Shown here one piece after another: positions 7,895-16,000 of a stretch of DNA of 64,000 nucleotides; the first letter of the stretch is position 1, and every line of letters starts with the position of its first letter. Below the pieces are notes generated by a model that ran no database searches, was not told the DNA's origin, and saw only the letters and a program-made list of their open reading frames with translations. Origin of the DNA: Pseudomonas graminis (GTDB lineage: Bacteria; Pseudomonadota; Gammaproteobacteria; Pseudomonadales; Pseudomonadaceae); contig NZ_MDEN01000058.1 of the NCBI RefSeq assembly GCF_001705435.1, forward strand, positions 1 to 64,000. Direction: 5' to 3'. A program made the translations under genes and the position numbers.

Positions 7895-8640
7895 GCGACC
7901 GTCATTTCGATCAACTGGCGACGCGCTTCGCTGAAAAAATCTACGGCGGCGCCAAGGGCGCGATCCGTCTAGCGGTGCTGCAAGCTGACCTCACCGAGAG
8001 CCTGCCGGATCGTCCGTTGCGCGTGCTGGACATTGGCGCGGGGCTTGGCCACATGTCGTTGTGGCTCGCCGGACGCGGCCATGACGTCACTTTGGCTGAG
8101 CCCGCCGCCCCCATGCTGGAGGGCGCCCGCCAGCGCTTCGCCGATGCCGGTCAGCGCGCCACGTTCATTCAAGCACCTTGGCAAGCCCTGCCCGATATTC
8201 TGACCGAGCGTTACGACCTGGTGATCTGCCATGCAGTGCTGGAGTGGCTGGACGAGCCGTTCACGATTCTGCCGGTGCTGCATCAGTTGACCGAGCCCGA
8301 CGGCTGGCTGTCACTGGCTTTTTACAACCGCGACGCACTGATTTACCGCAACCTGCTCAAGGGCCACTTCCGCAAGATGCGCAAGAACACCCTGGCCGGT
8401 GAAAAACAGAGCCTGACGCCCCAGGAGCCTGTTGATCCCCGCGAACTGGCGGCGCAACTTGGCTCCCTGTGGCGAGTCAGAACCCAGAGTGGCGTTCGGG
8501 TTTTTCACGATTACATGCCGGTCGAGTTTCAGGCCAAAGCTGATCTCGCGGACCTCTTGGAAATGGAGCTCGCACACCGTCGCCACCCGGCCTTCGCCGG
8601 ACTGGGACGCTATCTGCACTGGATGTGCCGGGCTGTCTGA
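7891..8640 (+). CDS. cmoM: tRNA 5-carboxymethoxyuridine methyltransferase CmoM
   Basis: A 249-residue class I SAM-dependent methyltransferase (older name SmtA). CmoM methylates cmo5U34 of certain tRNAs to mcmo5U. The start MSDRHFDQLATRFAEKIYG, the SAM motif VLDIGAGLGHMSLWLA (about residues 44-59), the LICHAVLEWLDEP segment and the late TGVRVFHDYMP-like stretch (here SGVRVFHDYMP) all match what I know of E. coli CmoM. It overlaps the MazG-like gene by 4 nt. Confidence 0.88.
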   Translation: MSDRHFDQLATRFAEKIYGGAKGAIRLAVLQADLTESLPDRPLRVLDIGAGLGHMSLWLAGRGHDVTLAEPAAPMLEGARQRFADAGQRATFIQAPWQALPDILTERYDLVICHAVLEWLDEPFTILPVLHQLTEPDGWLSLAFYNRDALIYRNLLKGHFRKMRKNTLAGEKQSLTPQEPVDPRELAAQLGSLWRVRTQSGVRVFHDYMPVEFQAKADLADLLEMELAHRRHPAFAGLGRYLHWMCRAV

Positions 8641-8688
8641 CCCACGCTGGTTGATACACGCTGCTTAACACTCGCTGCGGAGACCCTC

Positions 8689-9318
8689 ATGAAACGCCGT
8701 CTCGCTTTGCTTTCCCTCTGCATGGGCCTCGCCGCCTGCCAGAGCCCCAACCCTTATCGCGCCGTGTCTGCGGCCATTCCACCGGCGCCGCCTCAGGCCG
8801 CCAATGCGATCGACATGAGCGCTTACCCTGCGGCGCCGCGCGACTATGGCCGCTATCGCAACTGGGCCTGGCTCAACGGACAGTTGCCGCCGGGCACCCT
8901 CTGGGCTGACTCTGCTCAACTGGCCGAAGCCGTCAGCAACGGGCTGGATCAACGCGGTCTGCGGCCTTCGCAGAACCCGCAGGCGGCAGACCTGCGCGTG
9001 GCCGCCGATGCCCATGCAGAGACCCGGATTCGGCAGGTGCGTGACGACTATTACGATCCGTACTACGGCGGTTCAGGTGTGGGTTATTACGGTAGCAATG
9101 GGTACCGCAATGGTTACGGCGGTTATGCCAGCGTGCCGATCGTGCGCACCTATCAAGAGCAGGTAGTTGTGGTGCGCATCAGTCTGTTCGATGCCCGCAG
9201 CGGTCAGCCGGTCTGGAGCGCGAGCGCCGAAACTGCCAGCGGCGGCGATCAGTCGACGCGCGCCAAAGCCCTGCGCCAGGCCGTACAACAAGCCCTGACG
9301 GCCTACCCGCCGTCCTGA
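8689..9318 (+). CDS. DUF4136 lipoprotein, first of a pair
   Basis: A 209-residue predicted lipoprotein with signal peptide and lipobox ending LAAC (Cys16). The mature part has the DUF4136 features: YRNWAW near residue 57, a region defining a variable accessory helix, a Gly/Tyr-rich linker (about 120-150) and a C-terminal [20 protein letters not shown] strand pair. Function of the family is unknown; envelope location is inferred. A second, similar gene follows after 43 bp, suggesting tandem duplication. Confidence 0.8.
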   Translation: MKRRLALLSLCMGLAACQSPNPYRAVSAAIPPAPPQAANAIDMSAYPAAPRDYGRYRNWAWLNGQLPPGTLWADSAQLAEAVSNGLDQRGLRPSQNPQAADLRVAADAHAETRIRQVRDDYYDPYYGGSGVGYYGSNGYRNGYGGYASVPIVRTYQEQVVVVRISLFDARSGQPVWSASAETASGGDQSTRAKALRQAVQQALTAYPPS

Positions 9319-9361
9319 TTTCGCGCCCCATGGCGTTTTGTTTACACGCTGGAGAAATCCC

Positions 9362-9931
9362 ATGTACCGCCGCATTGCTGTCCTTTGTGTCGCCCTGCTG
9401 CTCGGCGCCTGCCAGACTGATCGGGTCAACCGCGACTTCGACGCCCAGCGCGATTTCGGCGCCTACCGGTCCTGGGCGTGGAAGGAGCCCGGTTTGCAAT
9501 ATCAGCCCGACGATCCGCGGATCAAAAGTGACCTCACCGAGCAGCGCATTCGCCAGGCAGTCGGCGAGCAGCTTGAGCAGCGCGGCCTGCGCATGGCGGC
9601 GCCCGGCGTGAAAGCGGACGTTCAATTGCAGACGTGGCTGATCGTTGAGAACCGTCAGCAGACGGTCACCACCAACTACGGCGGCGGTGGCGGGTATTGG
9701 GGCAATCCATGGGGCGGCTACTGGGGCGGCCCGATCGGCACCGAGACGCGCAACATCGATTACAAAGTCTCGACGCTGCAGATCGACATGCTCGACGGCA
9801 AGGACGGCAAGCTGGTGTGGCGTGGCAGCACCGAACAGATGGTCAGTGACGGCAACGCCAACCCTGCTGCGCGCGAGCAGGCTTTGCGCCAGACGGTGCA
9901 GAAAATCCTGCAGCAATACCCGCCCCATTGA
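9362..9931 (+). CDS. DUF4136 lipoprotein, second of a pair
   Basis: A 189-residue lipoprotein starting MYRRIAVLCVALLLGAC (lipobox LGAC). The start at 9362 gives a clean signal peptide; an in-frame upstream start at 9338 would put charged residues in front of it. It shares with its neighbour the YRSWAW motif, QLEQRGLRM, a Gly/Tyr/Trp-rich linker and the ending QILQQYPP-like segment (here KILQQYPPH). Function unknown. Confidence 0.8.
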   Translation: MYRRIAVLCVALLLGACQTDRVNRDFDAQRDFGAYRSWAWKEPGLQYQPDDPRIKSDLTEQRIRQAVGEQLEQRGLRMAAPGVKADVQLQTWLIVENRQQTVTTNYGGGGGYWGNPWGGYWGGPIGTETRNIDYKVSTLQIDMLDGKDGKLVWRGSTEQMVSDGNANPAAREQALRQTVQKILQQYPPH

Positions 9932-9969
9932 GGGTGGATCCCAGTTCTCAGCCGGTGAGGCATGGTCCA

Positions 9970-10076
9970 TGTGGGAGTGAGCTTGCTCACGAAGACGGCA
10001 TTGCAACCGCCGAAGATTCAGCGGTTGTAGCACCCATTCGCGAGCAAGGTGGACCGCCACCCCGCTCGCGCCCACA
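9970..10076. repeat. REP pair, second family (GAGCTTGCTC type)
   Basis: TGTGGGAGTGAGCTTGCTCACGA-like sequence opens at 9970; an inner hairpin CAACCGC/GCGGTTG spans about 10004-10026; an inverted, decayed partner with CATTCGCGAGCAAG and CTCGCGCCCACA ends near 10076. It fills the convergent gap between the lipoprotein and pbpC genes. Confidence 0.7.
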
Positions 10077-10098
10077 AGAGTGGGGCGAACTCCAGGCC

Positions 10099-12501
10099 TC
10101 AATCCACCACACTGAATTCCACTCTGGCAGTCTGTCCGCTTTCATCCAGCACGCTCAGTTGATATCGCCCCATGCGTGTGAAGGTGTGGGTGTAGCTGTC
10201 CTGACTGGCGGTGTCGCCCACCGGCGTGCCGTCGATGAACCACCAGCGCCGGCCACTTCCGCCCAGCGCCGACAGCTTGAGGCGCAATAGCTGCTGACTG
10301 CCGGCAGGCAAGCGCAACTGATCGCCCTCTCGCACCCCCACTACCGACAACGGCGGCGCCAGGCTCAACCCTTGGGGCGGGCATGACGGGTCGATGTCCG
10401 GCAAGCGTGCCTCGCGCCGCTCGCTCTTGGGCAGCCAGGGTTCGAGCGGCGCCGGCCAGAGGGCAATCTCTTTGGCCTGAGCCTGTGGACAACTTGCCGC
10501 GACGCGCAAGCCCTTGTCGTTCAGCCAGACTTTCTCCGTGAGCCCCAACCCCAACGGCTGATCGGTCGCCTGCATGGTCGGCGGCGTCGTGCCGTCGAGG
10601 GTCCAGGCGAAACGCTGGCGACGGCAGTTCGGGTCGCTTTTGCTCATCGGCTGCCCCAGCGGCCAGCAGATGGCGGCAACGCCGACGTTGAGCGGCACCG
10701 GCAACACGGGCGGCAGGATGTTGCGCTGGGCGTCGCGGTTCACCAGCAGGTCGTGAACCTGCAGCATCAGTGGCGCTGCCGACGCCAGCCCAAACTGCCC
10801 CGGCACCGGGGTTCCGTCCGGGCGGCCGATCCACACGCCGATCAGAAACATCGGCCCTACGCCAATCGACCACGCATCTCGAAAGCCGTAACTGGTGCCG
10901 GTTTTCCAGGCCAGTTGCGGGCGCTGCACAAGCTCGGCGTGGGGATCGAGGTCAGGCCGGGATTGGCCGCTGAGAATCCGCCGAATGATCCACGCCGCGC
11001 CGGGCGACATCATCGGTCGGTCACGCAGACGGTCATCGGGCTGCAAACGAATGTCCGCACTGCGTCCGCCCCGCGCAAACGCGCTGTAGCCACCGACCAG
11101 ATCTTCCAGCCGACTGCCTGCACCGCCAAGGATCAACGCCAGATTGGGTTCGGCCAGAGGCGGTAGAGTCAACGGCACGCCGCCATTGCGCAATTCCGCC
11201 GCAAAGCGCTTGGGGCCGTAGGCTTCCAGCAACTGCACCGCTGGCAGATTGAGCGACATCGACAGCGCCGAGCTTGCCGCCACCGCACCGTTGAAGCCCG
11301 ACGAAAAATTGCCGGGACGATAGTCGCCATAGCGCCTTGGCACGTCCTGCAGCAATGACTCGGAATGGATCAGCCCGGCGTCGATGGCCTTGCCGTAGAG
11401 AAAGGGTTTTAGCGTTGACCCGGGTGACCGCAGCGCGCTGACCATGTCCACATGACCAAAGCGTTTGGCATCACCGATGTCCACCGAGCCGACGTACGCG
11501 CGCACGGCCATGTTCTGCGCTTCTACGACCAGAATCGCAGCGGACGTGCGCTCGGGGAGACGCGCGCGCCAGCCCAGCAGCAGGTCTTCGAGACGTCGCT
11601 GCAGACCGGCGTCCAGGGTGGTGCGGATCAGCGGCGGGCTGTTCGGGCGGTTCAGGCGCCGGGCGAGCAAAGGCGCCAGGCTGGGTTCCTGGCGAGGTGC
11701 GAGCAGCAGCGGTTCTTCCAGCGCTTCGTCAACGGCCCCCTGGGGCCAGGTGCCGAACTCGGCCAGACGCCGTAACACCTTGTCCCGCGCGGCCTGGGCG
11801 CGTTGCGCGTGGCGATCCGGACGCAAGCGACTCGGCGCCTGGGGCAAGACCGCCAGCAGCGCCGCGTCGGCACGGGTCAGCTGCTGCGGGGACTTGCCCA
11901 GGTACGCCCAACTGGCGGCGGCGACGCCCTGCAAGGTGCCGCCAAACGGAGCGCGGTTCAGGTACAGCACCAGAATGTCCTGTTTGGACAGGTGCCATTC
12001 CAGCTGCGCTGTGCGCCACAGTTGTCGGAGTTTTCCCGCCAGCGTGCGCGAATGCGGGTCGAGCAAACGGGCGACCTGCATCGACAGCGTGCTGCCACCG
12101 GACACCACGTGGCCGCCAGCGAGGTTCTGCCAAGCGGCGCGCGCCAGTGCCATGGGATTTACGCCAGGGTGCTGATAGAACCAGCGATCTTCGTAGGTCA
12201 GCAGCGCTTCGAGGTAATAGGGCGACACCTGGTCGACCGTCACCGGATAGCGCCAGACGCCATTGGCATCGGCGAACCGCCACAACGGCGTGCCGTCTTC
12301 GGCGAGCACCACGCGCGCCAGATCGTCCTTGGGCAAGGGCAGCGGCCAGATCCGATCGGCCAGCCAGAGCAGCAGGCACACCATGAGCAGGCTGCCGATG
12401 AGCCAGGCGAAAGCGCGGGCAAAGCGTCGCCCCATTCGCGAGCACGCTCGCTCGCACGATCCCGAGCGAGCCTGTCGTAGCAATAATCGGGTGATCTTCA
12501 C
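10099..12501 (-). CDS. pbpC: penicillin-binding protein 1C
   Basis: A bifunctional class A PBP, 800 residues if started at the GTG at 12501. Order: membrane anchor (about 31-50), glycosyltransferase domain with catalytic E104 in TYEDRWFYQHPG, transpeptidase domain with S362-T-L-K, S416-L-N and K533TGTS, and a C-terminal BiPBP_C domain. It would polymerise and cross-link peptidoglycan in the periplasm. The gene lies near yfhM as in many Gram-negatives. The GTG has AAAGG upstream, but codons ~11-23 are written in REP-like sequence; the ATG at 12435 (MGRRFARAFAWLIG) is an equally serious start. Confidence 0.92.
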   Translation of the reverse strand: MKITRLLLRQARSGSCERACSRMGRRFARAFAWLIGSLLMVCLLLWLADRIWPLPLPKDDLARVVLAEDGTPLWRFADANGVWRYPVTVDQVSPYYLEALLTYEDRWFYQHPGVNPMALARAAWQNLAGGHVVSGGSTLSMQVARLLDPHSRTLAGKLRQLWRTAQLEWHLSKQDILVLYLNRAPFGGTLQGVAAASWAYLGKSPQQLTRADAALLAVLPQAPSRLRPDRHAQRAQAARDKVLRRLAEFGTWPQGAVDEALEEPLLLAPRQEPSLAPLLARRLNRPNSPPLIRTTLDAGLQRRLEDLLLGWRARLPERTSAAILVVEAQNMAVRAYVGSVDIGDAKRFGHVDMVSALRSPGSTLKPFLYGKAIDAGLIHSESLLQDVPRRYGDYRPGNFSSGFNGAVAASSALSMSLNLPAVQLLEAYGPKRFAAELRNGGVPLTLPPLAEPNLALILGGAGSRLEDLVGGYSAFARGGRSADIRLQPDDRLRDRPMMSPGAAWIIRRILSGQSRPDLDPHAELVQRPQLAWKTGTSYGFRDAWSIGVGPMFLIGVWIGRPDGTPVPGQFGLASAAPLMLQVHDLLVNRDAQRNILPPVLPVPLNVGVAAICWPLGQPMSKSDPNCRRQRFAWTLDGTTPPTMQATDQPLGLGLTEKVWLNDKGLRVAASCPQAQAKEIALWPAPLEPWLPKSERREARLPDIDPSCPPQGLSLAPPLSVVGVREGDQLRLPAGSQQLLRLKLSALGGSGRRWWFIDGTPVGDTASQDSYTHTFTRMGRYQLSVLDESGQTARVEFSVVD
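12433..12465 (-). repeat. REP-like sequence at the 5' end of pbpC
   Basis: The plus strand reads CATTCGCGAGCACGCTCGCT, close to the REP family found at 60610-60701. It overlaps the start-codon region of pbpC. Confidence 0.55.
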
Positions 12502-12596
12502 AGAAAGCCTTTACCCGACAGGGAACTCGCCCGGACAATCGACGGCCAAAGCGAGCAATGCCGTTTTTGGTCCACGCCCCTCATCAGGAAGCAGAT

Positions 12597-12890
12597 ATGC
12601 AGGTAGAAAGCGTTTTCGAATGGCTCGGCCAAGTGATTGGCGCCGTGATCCGCTTCGTCGTCGACGGCTTAAGCTGGTTGTTCAACATGTTCACTCACGC
12701 GGGCGGCAATTTCGTTGACGGCCTGTCGCGCACGCTGGGCATGGACACTTCAATCGTCAGCATCGTCGCCCTGGTCATCGGGTTGATGCTGCTGTATTCA
12801 GCGATCCGCGCCTTCATGCGCGCCTCGATCATCATGGGGATCATCTGGCTGTTTCTAGGGTTGTGGCTGTTGAGCTGGATTATTCATTGA
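12597..12890 (+). CDS. small two-helix membrane protein, unknown
   Basis: A 97-residue protein beginning MQVESVFEWLGQVIGAVIRF. The start is chosen for the GAGG-like signal AGGAA (12586-12590) about 6 nt before the ATG; an in-frame upstream start at 12558 lacks one. One amphipathic or hydrophobic stretch lies at about residues 8-32, and two hydrophobic helices follow (about 50-70 and 75-95). No family recognised. It sits on the opposite strand between pbpC and yfhM. Confidence 0.65.
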   Translation: MQVESVFEWLGQVIGAVIRFVVDGLSWLFNMFTHAGGNFVDGLSRTLGMDTSIVSIVALVIGLMLLYSAIRAFMRASIIMGIIWLFLGLWLLSWIIH

Positions 12891-12903
12891 TACGTCAGGA
12901 ACC

Positions 12904-12950
12904 GGGGACAGATTAATTTACGGTGGAGCGTTGTAAATAAATCAGTCCCC
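12904..12950. repeat. 47-nt palindromic repeat, copy 5 (distant copy)
   Basis: Same 18-nt arms as copies 2-3, with loop GGTGGAGCGTT, about 10.5 kb from the RAYT gene and with no transposase next to it. This shows that the unit behaves as a dispersed miniature element. Confidence 0.85.
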
Positions 12951-12959
12951 TAGCGTCAC

Positions 12960-13003
12960 CTGACGCAAAGCGTCAGTAAAGGCTGCTACCACGCAGAGCG
13001 TGG
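12960..13003. repeat. two small palindromes (GCGTCAC/CCACGC type)
   Basis: CTGACGC-AAA-GCGTCAG (12960-12976) and CCACGC-AGA-GCGTGG (12989-13003) are perfect hairpins of a repeat type common in Pseudomonas intergenic DNA. They lie just beyond the yfhM stop and may also serve in 3'-end formation, though no T-run is present. Confidence 0.6.
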
Positions 13004-13024
13004 AAGCGATCATCAGCGTAATCC

Positions 13025-16000
13025 CTACTTCTTGCCCTTCACCACCAACTGCGCCGGCGCTTCGCCCAGTGCCTGCCAGTTCGGCCGATACATCGACTCC
13101 ACTTGCGGCGGCGGCACGCGGTACACGCCCGGCGTCACAGCCCGCGCCAGATACAGCAGGTGCACCGTGTTGAATTCCTTCAGATCCACCGCAGCCACAT
13201 AACGATCGCCACGGAATTCCTGATGCTTCACGCCAGCGTTTTCCATCGATTCGCGCCACTGCTTCAACGACTCGCTGGCGTCTTCAAGACTGGCTGAACT
13301 CTGCGCCAGATTCTGGTTTTCGATCTCAAGACCGGCCGGCAGTAAATCCACCACCAATGCATCCGGCACGCGCTCCCTGGCCTTGATCTTAAGATGCACC
13401 AAGACCAGTTCGCCGCTCTTCAAGCCATTGAGGTTCAGCGCCGCGCCGTCCATGCCCAGGTAATCACGGCTGATCGACAGGTTCTCGCCCCCGGACGCAG
13501 GCGGCTGGGATGGATACCCGGAAATCGTCATCTGCTGATACAGCGTATCGCCGCCGGTGTTCTGCACCGTCAACGGCGCGGCCAGTACTGAGCTGTCGAG
13601 CTTGACACCCGGCTGGTCGTTGCTCAGTTCACGATTGTTGCTGCCGCTGTTCAAGGTCGCAGCCCATTTGGCTTCAGGCTTGCCGAGCAGATCGCGTCCG
13701 GCGAGGAACAGCGAGTTGCGCTCCTGGGTCGACAGATAGCGGTTCGCCGCGACCTGATCGGACAGCGCAAACAGCCGTTCCTCGACCTTGTCTGTCGCCA
13801 GTTTGTTCTCCTCCAGCAGTGACAGAATCAACGCCTGATCACGCAACGGGCTGCCGTAATCGGCGAGCCAGTCGTTGGCCTTGCGACCGGCCGCCAGTCC
13901 TGCGAGCAAGGCCTGATCGGCACGGGGTTTGTCGCCCATTTTCTCCAGCGCGATGGACAGCTGCACCAGCGGCAGGCCGGATCGCGCGTCGCTGCGGCGA
14001 TCAAACAGACTGCGCAGCGCACCCAGCGGGGCCTGCTGACTGCGTGACAACACCAGACCGGCGTAGGCCTGCACGGCGAAGCGGGTGTGGTCGGCGTTTT
14101 CGCTGTAATTGACCTCGATCTGATTGCGCTCCTGCAAGTAACGCAATAGCCGCTCATTGGCTTTCTTCAGCGCGTCCGGTGGCACGGCAAAGCCTTGATC
14201 GCGAGCGCGCAGCAGGAAGTCGGTCACGTACGCCGTCAGCCAGTATTCCTCCTCGCCGTCCGCCGCCCACAGGCCGAAGCTGCCGTTGTAGCGCTGCATA
14301 CCGATCAGTCGCTCGATGCCCAGCTCGATCTTGCGCTTGCGGTCGGCATCGGATTCACCTTGGAGGCCCAGACGCTTGAGCGTTGCGGCGTCGGCGTAGA
14401 GCGACGGGTACAAGCCGCTGGTGGTCTGCTCCAGGCAACCGTAGGGGTAGGCTTTGAGCGCGCGAATCTGTTCGCCGAGGTTCAGCGGCGGACGGCTCGA
14501 CACCGACAGCAACGCCTCACGACCAGCGGGCTCGAACGCCTCAAGGGCACCGTCTGGCAGGCTCCATGCTTGATCCTTCAGCACCGCGCGGTATTGCTTG
14601 AGCATCGCCGGGTACGCAGGCCGCACGCCGATGGTCCATTCGCGGCTGAACGCCGGCAGGCTCTCGCCCGGCAGGTCCAGGCCATTGACCGTGACACGAA
14701 TCACGCCCTGACCGAAGCCGCCCAGCGCCTTGACCGGAATCTGCACCGTGGTGCGTTGCCCCTGATCCAGGCTGACGGCTTTCGCGCCGTCGCCGTCTGC
14801 GAGGCTCAACTGCCCTTCAGCAACCACTTGCACATTGAGCTTCTGCGCTTTGCCGGACAGGTTCGACAGGTCCAGCGCCACCTTGGTCTGGTCGCCACCC
14901 GCCAGGAATCGCGGTGCCGACAACTCGGCAATCAGCGGCGCCGCTACCACGGTTTTGGCCTCGGCCATGCCGTAGCGCTCATCGGTCCAGGCCTGGGCCA
15001 TGATCCGCAGCTCACCGTTGAAATCCGGGATGTCGACGCTGACTTCCGCGTCTCCCTGCTCGTTCAGGGTCACCGGCGCGCTTTGCAGGGCGACGATGGT
15101 GACACTGGTTTCCGGCCGCTTGCCGCCTTTGGCCAGCGCCGCGTCACCGCCGAAGGCCAGGCTGGCGAGACGATTACGCCCGGCCTCGATCAACTGCCCA
15201 TAGATGTCCAGCTGATCGGCGCCGTACTCCTTGCGCCCGAACATTGCCGCGAACGGATCCGGCGTGGCGTATTCAGTGATGTTGAGAATGCCCACGTCCA
15301 CCGCCGCTACCAGCACATGCACACTTTTCGGAATCGTGCCGTCGGCGTTCTTCGCGTTGACCTTCAGTTTGAGCGGCTGCTTGGGCCGCATCTTCTCGGG
15401 TGCCGTGACGCTCAGCGCCAACTTGCGTTGCGAGCGATCCAGCGGCAGGTGCAGGACGCCCACGGCGCGTTTCGGCGTGACGTTGGCTTTGCGCTCACCC
15501 GGACGAATCACCAGCGCGCTGACGTAGAGGTCATGTCGCGCCCACTTCTTGTCCATCGGGATGTCGTAGGTTTTGCCCTCGGCGGGAACATCGATCTCTT
15601 GCCACCACAGCGGCCCTTCGCTCGATTCCACCAACAGATAGCCCTTGCCCGCAGACGGCGGCGTGACCGTCACTTTCGCAGTGTCGCCGTCGGCGTAGCC
15701 CGGTTTGTCCAGCGCCAGCTTGACCTGATCGGGACGCACGGCGCCGCCTTCGGCGTTGTCCTGCCAGCGGTAACCGGCCCAGAAACGCACGCTGCTGATC
15801 AGGCCGGTGGCCGGATCCTCGACTTCGACGCGGTACGGGCCCCACTCAACCGGGAAGCTGATTTTCGCCGTCGAATCCTTCTTCACGCTGAGGGTTTCTT
15901 CGGACAGGTTGAGAAACTTCTCGTTGAAGTGATAGCTCCAGCCATCGCTCTCGGAGTAGTTCCAGTAGTAATCGCGGCGCTCGCGCACCAGCCGCACCTT

